From Shewanella xiamenensis (GTDB lineage: Bacteria; Pseudomonadota; Gammaproteobacteria; Enterobacterales; Shewanellaceae), in NCBI RefSeq assembly GCF_014647135.1, contig NZ_BMOP01000011.1, forward strand, positions 62,001 through 126,000: a stretch of DNA of 64,000 nucleotides, given 5' to 3'. This document shows, in pieces, positions 7,851 through 17,777 of this stretch (its first letter is position 1; each line of letters begins with the position of its first letter). A program made the translations under genes and the position numbers. A model generated the notes under the pieces. That model saw nothing but the letters and a program-made list of their open reading frames with translations. It was not told where the DNA came from and did no database searches.

Positions 7851-10812
7851 TTTTTATTCCCTTAAAATCAATTACAAAATTAGCACCATTTAATATTTTA
7901 TGTTGTGGGCGTGATTCATAATATATCTTATGACCACCTGCTGCTAAATTCATCTTACAGAGATACAAACCAACCCCGCGACCTCCACGTTGTTTCTTTG
8001 TAAAGAAAATCGTGAATAAGTCATCAATATCATCAATGTCAACACCAGGGCCGTTATCACTGATGTAAACTAATCCGTCCTTGGCAGCTAGAATAATTAG
8101 GCGGTTTTCTTCAGTTGTTTCTTTAACCCAATATCTAGCATTATTTATTAAGTTTATGAAAACAGGGTATATTCTAGATGGTTGTTCATAGATAGATATT
8201 TGTGAAAATGCTTCTGTTTTTACAAAATCAATACCTGCTTTATCTAAGCGTGATTTGAAGAAATCATTTACATATTTGTATATATCATCGCCAGTTAATC
8301 TGGCTTTCACTTTTTCACCGGATAATTTCAACGGGCTTAAAAATCGCCATGAATCACTTAATGACTGATGAGCCTGAGTTACATTGGCCAAATCTTTACT
8401 CTGTGATTCAGTAAGCTCACTTTTACTTAATGAGTCAAGACCACGCTCTATAGTCATGTCGAATCCTTCAATCTCATGACCTATTATTTCAACAGAAATA
8501 CCTAATTGAGCTAAGGCATGAATTTGGTCGAGTTTTTTCTTTAATTTTGTATTTTCATTGACAGATTGAATTGCTAGACCTTCAAGATCTATTTGTTCTC
8601 TTAAGCTTTCAATTGCGGTAATGTATGGCTTGAGAGATTGCTGTATTTCAATATCTTGTTTTTCATATTCTAAGTCTATCAGTGCCATTACATGTTCAAG
8701 TGTTGTTCTTTTAGCTGCTAAATCATCGAGATGGACAGTAAGATTTTTATGAAATTGCTTATTTGCAGTATCCACAAGTTCATCAAATCTCGAGATTTCT
8801 GCTTTTAATAATTCTCTACCTTCATTAGCATACTTTCGTATTTTTGCATGAAGAACACCTGCTTTGCTCTTGAAGTCTTTTTCAGCAATTTCAATATCTT
8901 CTTTAGTCGTTAGTTTTTCAAGCGCGAGATTAATCGAGGAGCTTATTTGCTTCACTAGCTCCTTAGCATTCAACTCTATATCTCTATAGTCTCGATAAGA
9001 TGTTTCTATACTGCCTAATGTTCTAGGAATTGGGCTTAGAGAAAAGTTTTTTAAACGGCCATCTAGTTCGTTAAGTTCGTGTTTGAGTCTTGTTAATTCG
9101 TCTTGGCTATCAAAATTACGATTTTCTGTCAGGATATTTGTGAGCTCGATAAGCTCGTTCCTAGTTATTTCAAGATGAGCCTTATTTTTATTAATAGTGC
9201 TTTTTATTCTATCTTGCTCTTTTTTTAATAGTTTCACTCTGTCTTTAGCTGCTTTATCGGCGGCGTGTTTAGCATTTATTTCTTCTAATTTATCCGCGCG
9301 TACTTGAGATGATCTGCCAATAAAGCGCTTTGCAATTTCAATAAGGATGTTTTCAACAACTTCACGGAATAACTTTGAAGCTTTATTATCAATAATACCT
9401 TCACGGCCAGCTTTATCTTTTAAATTCGGATTTCCATACTTTGTTATGTTAACCCCGCCAAAACATGCTCTATTTGTAAAAACGTATAAACCAGCATTTT
9501 TAGACCTTCTTTTTTCCATTTCAAAGAAGTCATTATCTTCTCGGCCATACGGCATGACTCTGAGATTATCTCTAAATACCATACAGCCACCAAAAAGCTC
9601 TCTCATTTTGAAGAAGTTGCTATATTGTTCATCAGAGAGAGAGCTGTTTACTCTTGTTACTTCAAAAGTACCAAGACGGATTGAAAAGGCACCAAAATGA
9701 GTATCTTTTCTCATTTTATACCGTGACTTAGGTTTTACAGTAACATCGTTAAACCATTCACCAAATGCCTTTACATTTCCTTTAAATAACCCTTCTTCGC
9801 TGATATCTCCTTCGATAATATGCTCAAGCTGATCAAAGTTAGAAATATCGAAATTTCTTACTTCATCGATAATAAAACGTTGCAGGTGACCATTCCAGGC
9901 GACAACCGAAGTACTAAAGTCGGTAATTCTGTCTTCACCTGGGCGGCAAAATGGGTTGACAAAGCTACTTAGAGTTTGAATGAATCTTTCTTTTGCTCGT
10001 ATTTCTGTGCCATCAGACTCAGAACCGGAATCTGCAGATAGTTGTGCTGTTAGATCTTCATTAATAGAGGCTATAAACATACCCGTGCCATGGCTTGAGT
10101 TGCCACTCCAAACAGGCCAAGTATCTAAATGTCTATCGGTAAAACATGTACCTATAACTGTTTCTTCAATTGCGATTTTAGTAGAGTCTTTTTTCTCAAT
10201 AAGCTCTTGTTCATGGAATGACTTCCAAGCCAATTCGACTCTTGAGTCTCGTTCATTGTCTGAGCCATCACCCCATAAGTTTCCCATGAGTTTATCGAAC
10301 ATATCAGGTAATAACATTTGGACTTCGGAGCGAGTTGCGAATTCAACAATAGGCAGTTTAATATCATGAAGCATAAGATATGGGTTTTCGAACAAACGCC
10401 AATCTAATAGACATGCAACAAATTGCTCATTTTTCTTTTTAGATATTAATAGCATTAGTGAACCTAATGCTGCACAAGATAAGCGTCCTATCCCTTTTTG
10501 GCCTTGTTTTACCCTAATTCTGTCTATTCCATTTCGATCTTCTAAAGGGGTTTCTGTACCAGTTGCTTTTGATTCTGTGCCAACAGTAAGCCATTTACTC
10601 CGAAGGTCATCTAGTGACATGCCATGACCGTCATCCACGAGTGTGGCTACTGGGATTTCCCCATCAAAGATATTCAATGAAACATTACGGGCATAGGCAT
10701 CATAAGCATTTTTCCAAAGCTCAGAAATTGCCGTTGGACAATCTGCAATTTGTTCCCGACCTAAATGGTCAATTGTGCGGGCACGGGTTTGAAATGATAC
10801 TGATGAGAGCAT
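7843..10812 (-). CDS. Double-GHKL ATPase: Hsp90/MORC-like N-terminus, histidine-kinase-like C-terminus
   Basis: 989-aa protein with two Bergerat-fold ATP-binding modules. The N-terminal module has an N box ELWKNAYDA (about 31-39), DDGHGM (about 60-65) and GQKGIGRLS (about 103-111), as in Hsp90/MutL/MORC proteins. A long charged, coiled-coil-rich stretch occupies roughly 480-760. The C-terminal module looks like a sensor kinase: a GHE motif with H779, N box FINLINNARY (885-894), DNGPG (919-923), an IFFTKK F box and GGRGVGLYL (943-951). No membrane segment is visible, so it should be cytosolic. It is second in the operon, after the methyltransferase, and overlaps the receiver gene by 8 bp. Inference: a cytosolic sensor kinase that phosphorylates the receiver protein on infection or DNA damage. 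Confidence 0.88.
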   Translation of the reverse strand: MLSSVSFQTRARTIDHLGREQIADCPTAISELWKNAYDAYARNVSLNIFDGEIPVATLVDDGHGMSLDDLRSKWLTVGTESKATGTETPLEDRNGIDRIRVKQGQKGIGRLSCAALGSLMLLISKKKNEQFVACLLDWRLFENPYLMLHDIKLPIVEFATRSEVQMLLPDMFDKLMGNLWGDGSDNERDSRVELAWKSFHEQELIEKKDSTKIAIEETVIGTCFTDRHLDTWPVWSGNSSHGTGMFIASINEDLTAQLSADSGSESDGTEIRAKERFIQTLSSFVNPFCRPGEDRITDFSTSVVAWNGHLQRFIIDEVRNFDISNFDQLEHIIEGDISEEGLFKGNVKAFGEWFNDVTVKPKSRYKMRKDTHFGAFSIRLGTFEVTRVNSSLSDEQYSNFFKMRELFGGCMVFRDNLRVMPYGREDNDFFEMEKRRSKNAGLYVFTNRACFGGVNITKYGNPNLKDKAGREGIIDNKASKLFREVVENILIEIAKRFIGRSSQVRADKLEEINAKHAADKAAKDRVKLLKKEQDRIKSTINKNKAHLEITRNELIELTNILTENRNFDSQDELTRLKHELNELDGRLKNFSLSPIPRTLGSIETSYRDYRDIELNAKELVKQISSSINLALEKLTTKEDIEIAEKDFKSKAGVLHAKIRKYANEGRELLKAEISRFDELVDTANKQFHKNLTVHLDDLAAKRTTLEHVMALIDLEYEKQDIEIQQSLKPYITAIESLREQIDLEGLAIQSVNENTKLKKKLDQIHALAQLGISVEIIGHEIEGFDMTIERGLDSLSKSELTESQSKDLANVTQAHQSLSDSWRFLSPLKLSGEKVKARLTGDDIYKYVNDFFKSRLDKAGIDFVKTEAFSQISIYEQPSRIYPVFINLINNARYWVKETTEENRLIILAAKDGLVYISDNGPGVDIDDIDDLFTIFFTKKQRGGRGVGLYLCKMNLAAGGHKIYYESRPQHKILNGANFVIDFKGIKNA

Positions 10813-10820
10813 GGGGCTTC

Positions 10821-10876
10821 CCTAACTAAAATTCCTTATTAGTCAGGATAATATGCTTTTTTTTAGGCAGAATAAA
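10821..10876 (-). promoter_or_regulatory. Candidate promoter and palindromic operator of the GHKL gene
   Basis: Reading leftwards, TTTATT (10871-10876) and TATTAT (10848-10853) are separated by 17 bp, a plausible sigma-70 promoter. Immediately downstream lies an inverted repeat, CCTAACTAA at 10821-10829 against TTAGTCAGG at 10839-10847 (eight of nine positions paired), overlapping the expected transcription start and 5' leader. This suggests that the ATPase and receiver genes can be expressed separately from the methyltransferase and repressed there. Confidence 0.5.
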
Positions 10877-10888
10877 TAGACAATTAAG

Positions 10889-12052
10889 CTAGGGTGTGAT
10901 GATTTTTTTGATAGTGTTAATTAGCACTTTTCCTAATTTAACAGGAACAGCATTACCTATCTGTTTACCTTGCTGGGTTGAAGTACCCAGAAAATTAAAG
11001 TTATCAGGGAAGGTTTGTAATCGAGCGGCATGGCGTAGTGTCATACCTTGGTTTTTCCAAGGATGAACAAAACGGCCTTTAGAGGGATTGTTACATCCGG
11101 TAGTGATGGTATTACTTGGTAAGTGGATCATTACTCGGCCATATACGTCTTTATGACCTTTATATCCATTTGAATGACAGGGCAGCCTAAATTCTTCGCC
11201 AGCGTCTTCGCGGCTTCCATTTAAAGGCGTGGCTTCAAATTGCCTAATCATTTTAGGTGTTGGCCGCATTGTGATGTTACAAGGATCACCCTCTTTTACG
11301 GCTTCACCATATTCTAGGTTTAGCAGGAGATCTCTTGCTTCATCATCTGCAAGCTTAGTTTTTGGTCGAAAATACTCTTCAATATATTGCTCGATAAGGT
11401 CTGCTGGTATTTTTTCAAATACAGTTGAGGCCGTTTTCCAGTAAGGTGATTTATTACTAGACGGTGAGAAGTGTGTCGCTGCTGGCGGAAAATTTGCAGC
11501 ATCAACATTTAGGTCTTTACGTGTACCAAAGATAAAAACACGTTTACGGTTTTGTGGCACGCCATAGTCTTTAGCATTGAGAATATCGCAAAAATGGATG
11601 GTATAACCATGGGTTTCTGCGAGAGCTAGAAGCTGATTGAGATAGTTTTCATGGCGTTTCCATAAAAGTCCCGCCACGTTTTCAATCAAGAACGCTTTTG
11701 GTCGTAAACCATCAACAAAATCAAAATACTTCAACAGAAGCTGATTTCGGGGATCATCAATACCTGCACCGTTAATCCGATGAGTCGAGAAGCCTTGACA
11801 TGGTGGGCCACCAAGGAGCAAATCCAATTTTCCTGGTTTGAGCTTTAACTCTGTCATTAAGGCGGGCAAGTCGACAGCATTAATATCGCCATTAATTAAC
11901 TTAGTTGGTGCTTTTAGGCGTTCAACGAGGTTACGTTGATAAGTAATGGTAGCGGCTGTATCTAGTTCGATAGCTGCGATGACATCAATGCCACATTGAT
12001 GTGCGGCAAGAGATAAGCCGCCAGCACCCGAAAATAGATCTATCGCTTTCAT
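10889..12052 (-). CDS. DNA (cytosine-5) methyltransferase
   Basis: 387-aa protein with the ordered C5-methyltransferase motifs: I DLFSGAGGLS near the N-terminus (SAM binding), IV GGPPCQGFS with the catalytic Cys, VI ENVAGLL, VIII QNRKRVFIFG, and X QIGNAVPVKLGK near the end. The variable target-recognition region lies between VIII and X; the target sequence cannot be read. It is the first gene of the leftward operon, 76 bp ahead of the double-GHKL ATPase. It probably provides self-methylation for the island's restriction activity (inference). Confidence 0.93.
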   Translation of the reverse strand: MKAIDLFSGAGGLSLAAHQCGIDVIAAIELDTAATITYQRNLVERLKAPTKLINGDINAVDLPALMTELKLKPGKLDLLLGGPPCQGFSTHRINGAGIDDPRNQLLLKYFDFVDGLRPKAFLIENVAGLLWKRHENYLNQLLALAETHGYTIHFCDILNAKDYGVPQNRKRVFIFGTRKDLNVDAANFPPAATHFSPSSNKSPYWKTASTVFEKIPADLIEQYIEEYFRPKTKLADDEARDLLLNLEYGEAVKEGDPCNITMRPTPKMIRQFEATPLNGSREDAGEEFRLPCHSNGYKGHKDVYGRVMIHLPSNTITTGCNNPSKGRFVHPWKNQGMTLRHAARLQTFPDNFNFLGTSTQQGKQIGNAVPVKLGKVLINTIKKIITP

Positions 12053-12472
12053 TAATCATCAGTCCAAACTCAAATTTCGAACCGCAAATTATACATGGCA
12101 AGCACTATTCCGCTAGCTTTTAGTTTGTGATTGAGGAGTTTGTAATTGTGATAAAACTTAATGACTAACTTATATTCACGTCGTACAAAATAACGCCACA
12201 TGCTTAGTCGTTAGAAAGCTTTTTTGCAGAAATGCTTTTGGAGCTATAAGTACAGATACCTGATAGAGCTGAGGCCATATTAGAATCGACATTGTTGCAC
12301 CAGTGACCGTCTAAAACAGGGAGGTTTTAGTCGAGCCTACATGGAGGTATGAACGGCGTGTCACTGGGGAAATAATGGAGGTTAAGTGACTCATTTTATG
12401 TATCACTTTCTACTCTGTTTTTTAAATTTGATCATTATATCAATTGGTAATGAGTGGACCACCCATAAGCAA
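12053..12472. other. Non-coding gap right of the defence island
   Basis: 420 bp without a supportable gene. It should carry the leftward promoter of the methyltransferase gene (no clear boxes picked out) and holds the hairpin repeat at 12300-12367. Composition is A+T-rich outside the repeat. Confidence 0.6.
12300..12367. repeat. Structured intergenic repeat element, right of the defence island
   Basis: Outer 8-bp perfect inverted repeat CCAGTGAC (12300-12307) and GTCACTGG (12360-12367), with a second hairpin inside (CTAAAAC at 12311-12317 against GTTTTAG at 12324-12330). On the complement it carries CACGCCGT, then CCATG, then GGCTC, the same ordered core as the element at 4403-4500. This suggests one repeat family on both sides of the island. 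Confidence 0.75.
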
Positions 12473-12703
12473 CTAATCCTCTTTTGCCCTAGAATTTATA
12501 AATTGTTGTGCATCTGCCAGTGCAAAATCAAAATGAAATACTAGCCCTGATTGAATTACTTTATTATCAAAGCATACGAACCATTCAAAGCCTCCCCTGA
12601 ACCGATCTGGGTTTCGTTCGATGTAGATCACGTATCCACACCATTCTTCTTCATAAGCGACAAAATAAGCCTCTTCAAACTGGCTAACGGATTGGTATTC
12701 CAT
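12473..12703 (-). CDS. Small hypothetical protein
   Basis: 76-aa acidic, aromatic-rich protein (MEYQSVSQFEEAYFVAYEEE at its start) with no recognised domain, membrane segment or signal peptide. An AGG eight bases before the ATG could serve as ribosome-binding site. It is on the same strand as the next small hypothetical, about 115 bp downstream of it. Composition and lack of low complexity favour a real gene, but there is no functional clue. Confidence 0.55.
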   Translation of the reverse strand: MEYQSVSQFEEAYFVAYEEEWCGYVIYIERNPDRFRGGFEWFVCFDNKVIQSGLVFHFDFALADAQQFINSRAKED

Positions 12704-12819
12704 GATGTAAACCTAGTGTAATTGTAGGCTTATATTTTCAGTCATTGCTGTTGTATGTTCCACGGACTATGAGTCACATCGAATAGTTTTATTTTATTAG
12801 TTGGGCATTTATGTCGTGG

Positions 12820-13176
12820 TTACCGTATTGAAACGACTTTGGCATTCAGTTGCTGTTTTATCTGCTCAAGGTAGTGAATTAGGTCACTGGGTTGTTCAAA
12901 TTCAAGCTGTAGTGTTGGTTGAGAAGCGGTACGGATTTCTGGGTGTAGGTTGTCGCCGTCATTTACGGCTGAAATGATGCTGTAGCGGGGATAATCTTCT
13001 TCGCGGCAGATGGGGTCGGCATAGTCGACCCAAAGAATAAAATAGTGGTTGTTGTGTTTGAAGTAAAAGCTGGGACACATGTCGTTTTGGTAGCTTTTAT
13101 CGATGAGAAATGTGTATAGGCTTAGGTCGAAGCCAAGCTCAAATTTATCGCCAAATGTTTGCTGATAAGCACTCAT
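12820..13176 (-). CDS. Hypothetical protein
   Basis: 118-aa soluble protein, rich in aromatic residues, with no family I recognise. The start at 13176 is supported by AAGG about eight bases upstream. It reads like a small conserved cytoplasmic protein or an immunity-type protein, but neither is shown by the sequence. It lies between the island and the LysR gene, on the same strand as its neighbours. Confidence 0.65.
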   Translation of the reverse strand: MSAYQQTFGDKFELGFDLSLYTFLIDKSYQNDMCPSFYFKHNNHYFILWVDYADPICREEDYPRYSIISAVNDGDNLHPEIRTASQPTLQLEFEQPSDLIHYLEQIKQQLNAKVVSIR

Positions 13177-13336
13177 TTTTTTGCCTTAAATCATCGCATT
13201 AAGTGATGTTAAGTATAGCTGAAGTATTTGCTTAACGAACTGTTTTATTTGGTTTAAATGTGTTTTCATTAGTCTGTTTTGGCTGTGTGGTTATGTTCGT
13301 TATAACCATTATGTAAAGCCGTATTTATCGTTAACC

Positions 13337-14239
13337 CTAGCTAATAATTGCCCTATTTTTTGCTAAGAACTCCATCAAAAATTCAATTAATACCGTCACT
13401 TTGGTCGGTTGGTATTTTCGCTGTGGATACACGGCGTAAATGCCATGTTCGGGTAACGGATAGTCAGTAAGTAACGCCTGTAAATATCCGGTTTGCAGAG
13501 CTGGCTCAATAATAAAATGTGGCAGGTTGGCGATGCCAAGACCATCGAGACAGGCCTGATGGATGGCATCACTATTATTGACCTGATAGTTGCCTTTGGG
13601 TTGAACACGTTGCACGCCATCGGGACTGTGGAAACTCCATTCCACACCATCTTGAAAGTAACTGTAAAACAAGCAGTTGTGCTGAGTTAACTCGCTAGGA
13701 GTCATGGGTAAACCGTGCTGCGCGAGATACGCGGGGGACGCGCAAATCACGCTCAAACAAGGGGCAATTTTACGGGCGATAAGGCTGGAGTCGGGTAATT
13801 CGCCGATACGAATGGCTAAGTCGAAGCCGCCTGCGATTAAATCTGTGGTCTTGTCATCCATTTGCATTTGCAGCTGGATATCGGGGTAACGCCTTAAAAA
13901 TTCAGCTATTAATGGCGCAATATATCTGCGTCCAAACACCATAGGTACTGAAATCCGCAAATTGCCTTTAGGTATTTGCTGCAATTCGGAGATGGCATCT
14001 AATCCTTCTTGGGTGAGCTGCACTGCGGGGCGAATGTACTCGAAATAGCGCGCGCCAGCGTCGGTTAGGCTTAAGCTGCGGGTGGTGCGTTGTAATAGTT
14101 GAATCCCTAAGTGTTGCTCTAACTGTGTGATTCGTTTGCTGATGGCTGATTTGCTCAGTCCAAGCTTTTGTCCCGCCGCAGAAAAACTACCGCATTCGAC
14201 CACAGTGACAAAAATGGGTAGAGCAGAAAAATGTTCCAT
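13337..14239 (-). CDS. LysR-family transcriptional regulator
   Basis: 300-aa protein with the classic N-terminal winged helix-turn-helix (residues ~1-60: FSAAGQKLGLSKSAISKRITQLEQHLGIQLLQRTTRSLSLTDAG) and a C-terminal two-lobed effector-binding domain. The S-x-x-x-A-x-x-x-L-x-x-S pattern of LysR recognition helices is clear. The RTTRSLSLT variant is typical of the large CrgA/AaeR-like subgroup. No divergent target gene lies immediately upstream, so the regulated gene is not evident. Confidence 0.93.
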   Translation of the reverse strand: MEHFSALPIFVTVVECGSFSAAGQKLGLSKSAISKRITQLEQHLGIQLLQRTTRSLSLTDAGARYFEYIRPAVQLTQEGLDAISELQQIPKGNLRISVPMVFGRRYIAPLIAEFLRRYPDIQLQMQMDDKTTDLIAGGFDLAIRIGELPDSSLIARKIAPCLSVICASPAYLAQHGLPMTPSELTQHNCLFYSYFQDGVEWSFHSPDGVQRVQPKGNYQVNNSDAIHQACLDGLGIANLPHFIIEPALQTGYLQALLTDYPLPEHGIYAVYPQRKYQPTKVTVLIEFLMEFLAKNRAIIS

Positions 14240-14628
14240 GTGCGTCCTATTCTGTTGAGGCGAGGTTGGTTACTGCATTTCGATTCGATGTAATGAGTCT
14301 TCACTTAAGCGGGCCAAGAGATAAACCAGACAGGGCGCGTTTACTGTTGAGTTATGTTCAACAATAGGTTGCATTATCACGGTATTATCCGTCATGGATA
14401 AAGATAGTAGACTATTTTGCAACAAAAACCGTGTTCCCATAAATAGAATCTTGCGCCTGTTTTGCGCGTTCGATGCCATGTTGGATGAGGCCGACTGCAT
14501 GATCCCAAGTTGAGTTTGGCGATGCGTTAATTTGCTATGGTGTTAGCGGCTTCCCTATACTGCCAGTGGTGGCAATTTTTAGAGCTTCAGTGATTAGTTA
14601 CATTTTATCTTTTGTTAGGAGTGTTATT
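14240..14628. other. Intergenic region between the LysR gene and yjjG
   Basis: 389 bp carrying the divergent promoters. A leftward open frame of 76 codons (14270-14500) exists, but it has no recognisable domain and no convincing ribosome-binding site, so it is not called. The yjjG ribosome-binding site AGGAG lies at 14617-14621. Confidence 0.5.
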
Positions 14629-15333
14629 TTGTCCTCAAACCAAACCTATTCCTCAGCCACGCCCTATGCTTGGGTGCTTTTCGACGCCGATGAAACGCTA
14701 TTTTATTTTGATGCCTTTGAAGGACTAAAGTTGATGTTTGCTGGCTTTGGTGTTGAGTTTACTCAGGCCGACTTTGAGGAATACCAAAGGGTAAATAAAC
14801 CGCTTTGGGTTGCTTATCAGGATGGCAAGATCAGTGCCGCAGAGCTGCAAACTATCCGTTTTGAGCCTTGGGCAGCAAGGCTTAATGTATCGCCACAAAT
14901 CTTAAACAGTGCATTTTTAGCCGCCATGGCTGAGATTTGTGCGCCGCTGCCCGGTGCGCGCGAATTGCTATCGGCATTGCAAGGTAAGGCTAAACTGGGG
15001 ATTATCACTAATGGCTTTACTGAGTTGCAGACGGTGCGCTTACAGCGAACAGGCTTGCAGCATCATTTTGATATTTTAGTGATTTCAGAGAAAGTCGGCA
15101 TCGCCAAACCCGATGTGGGTATTTTTGAGCATGCGCTTGAGTTAATGGGGCGGCCAGCGCGTGAGCAAGTATTAATGGTGGGTGATAACCCGCATTCCGA
15201 TATCCAAGGTGGTATCAATGCCGGTATTCATACTTGTTGGTACAACGTCCATGGCCATGCTGCGCCAGCGGGGATCACCCCACATTATCAAGTGAACTCC
15301 CATCAAGAGCTACAACAGATGCTGGGGCTTTAA
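14629..15333 (+). CDS. yjjG: HAD-family pyrimidine 5'-nucleotidase YjjG
   Basis: 234-aa HAD hydrolase. Motif I FDADETL gives the nucleophile and general-acid aspartates, motif II is in IITNG, the motif III lysine is in EKVGIAKPD, and motif IV is MVGDNPHSD. The YjjG group dephosphorylates pyrimidine and non-canonical nucleoside monophosphates, a house-cleaning role. The start is TTG at 14629, seven bases after a perfect AGGAG; the frame is open back to 14566 but without a ribosome-binding site. A strong terminator shared with fis follows. Confidence 0.87.
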   Translation: MSSNQTYSSATPYAWVLFDADETLFYFDAFEGLKLMFAGFGVEFTQADFEEYQRVNKPLWVAYQDGKISAAELQTIRFEPWAARLNVSPQILNSAFLAAMAEICAPLPGARELLSALQGKAKLGIITNGFTELQTVRLQRTGLQHHFDILVISEKVGIAKPDVGIFEHALELMGRPAREQVLMVGDNPHSDIQGGINAGIHTCWYNVHGHAAPAGITPHYQVNSHQELQQMLGL

Positions 15334-15372
15334 GACAACATTTGGGGTACATATTGCCGTACACATAATGCG

Positions 15373-15406
15373 AAAAGGGGTTAACCTTTGCAGGTTAACC
15401 CCTTTT
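15373..15406. terminator. Bidirectional terminator between yjjG and fis
   Basis: Perfect 15-bp stem (15373-15387 with 15392-15406) around a TTGC loop, with A's on the left arm and T's on the right, so it can end both the rightward yjjG and the leftward dusB-fis transcripts. Confidence 0.93.
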
Positions 15407-15430
15407 CTAACAATCACTTAATCTAAAAGA

Positions 15431-16721
<1,291 letters not shown>

Positions 16722-16755
16722 TTACTGTTTCACCTTAGCTCTTCAAAGGGGCGCT

Positions 16756-16800
16756 ATAGTAGCCCTTTTTATTGGCCGTGAAAAGGTCAATAAATGACCT
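16756..16800 (-). promoter_or_regulatory. dusB-fis promoter with GC-rich discriminator and adjacent palindrome
   Basis: Leftward -35 TTTTCA (16779-16784) and -10 TACTAT (16756-16761) are exactly 17 bp apart, followed by a discriminator AGCGCCCC, the hallmark of stringently controlled promoters and similar in type to that of E. coli fis. Directly upstream is a perfect palindrome AGGTCA-N5-TGACCT (16784-16800) that could bind a regulator. Confidence 0.6.
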
Positions 16801-16866
16801 AGGAGCAATTTTTTTTCTTGACTTTTTAGCCTTGAGAAGTAATCGGCAAAATTAGTCTAAGCCAGT

Positions 16867-16887
16867 GGTGGCGCATGTTGCGCCACC
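16867..16887. terminator. Hairpin after prmA (weak terminator candidate)
   Basis: A perfect 9-bp GC-rich stem GGTGGCGCA (16867-16875) with TGCGCCACC (16879-16887) around a TGT loop, just past the prmA stop. Neither side has a proper T tract, so it may stabilise the 3' end rather than terminate. Confidence 0.45.
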
Positions 16888-16895
16888 CTTTAGCG

Positions 16896-17777
16896 TTATT
16901 TGCGCGTACCTGTCAAGCGGCTCCAATCTTCTTTGTGAGCCGCTTCGTCCATGTCGAACCATTGGCTATAAAAGTCAGAGATTTCTTGCGCTTGCTCTTT
17001 TAGGAGTCCAGAGAGGGCTAATTTACCGCCTGTTTTGACTCGGTCGGCGATAAGGGGGGCGAGTTCGCGCAGTGGGCCTGCGAGAATATTGGCAACTAAT
17101 ACATCGGCCTTAAGATCGGCGGGTTGATCTTCAGGCAGGTAGAGCTCGAGTTGGTCGGCAACATCGTTACGCTCGGCATTGGCTTTTGAGGCGTCAATGG
17201 CTTGATAGTCGATGTCGATACCAGTGACTTTTTTCGCGCCCAGTTTTAGGGCGGCAACGGCAAGAATGCCTGAGCCACAACCAAAGTCGATCACTTCTTC
17301 GTTGCTTAGATCTAAGCTGTCTAACCACTCTAAACACAGTGCTGTCGTGGGGTGAGTGCCTGTGCCGAAGGCCAGACCCGGATCTAAGATCACGTTGACT
17401 GCGCTTGGATCGGGGACTTCACGCCAGCTTGGGCAAATCCACAGGCGTTTACCGAATTGGATTGGGTGGTAGTTATCCATCCATTCGCGGACCCAGTCTT
17501 TGTCTTCAATCTGCTCGATTTTATGGCTGAAGTGTTCACCTAAAAACGGCAGGGTTTTCAGCATCTCAATGCTTGGGGTTAGATCGGTATCGGCTTCGAA
17601 TAGCGCGACAACCACGGTATCTTGCCACAGCGGGGTTTCACCCAGTTTAGGTTCAAAAATCGGGGTGTCTTTACCATCTTCAAAGGTAATGGAGACTGCG
17701 CCTTCTTCCATGAGTAAGTCGCTGATGGTTTCTGCATCATCACTGTTAGTGTTAATGCGGAGTTGGATCCAAGGCAT
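16896..17777 (-). CDS. prmA: Ribosomal protein L11 methyltransferase
   Basis: 293-aa class I SAM methyltransferase. The SAM-binding glycine motif [20 protein letters not shown] is followed by an acidic strand end (TGIDID), and [14 protein letters not shown] is the PrmA-specific substrate loop. The N-terminal ~90 residues form the L11-recognition domain. It trimethylates ribosomal protein L11. Length equals that of E. coli PrmA, and the position upstream of dusB-fis is conserved in gammaproteobacteria. Confidence 0.96.
   Translation of the reverse strand: MPWIQLRINTNSDDAETISDLLMEEGAVSITFEDGKDTPIFEPKLGETPLWQDTVVVALFEADTDLTPSIEMLKTLPFLGEHFSHKIEQIEDKDWVREWMDNYHPIQFGKRLWICPSWREVPDPSAVNVILDPGLAFGTGTHPTTALCLEWLDSLDLSNEEVIDFGCGSGILAVAALKLGAKKVTGIDIDYQAIDASKANAERNDVADQLELYLPEDQPADLKADVLVANILAGPLRELAPLIADRVKTGGKLALSGLLKEQAQEISDFYSQWFDMDEAAHKEDWSRLTGTRK

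Noticed and set aside
9347..9700. Open frames opposite the GHKL ATPase (also 9980-10369)
   Set aside because: Antisense shadows within a gene with strong domain evidence.
14270..14500. Leftward 76-codon open frame between the LysR gene and yjjG
   Set aside because: No homology I recognise, no clear ribosome-binding site; the region must hold the divergent promoters. Could be reconsidered if conserved.
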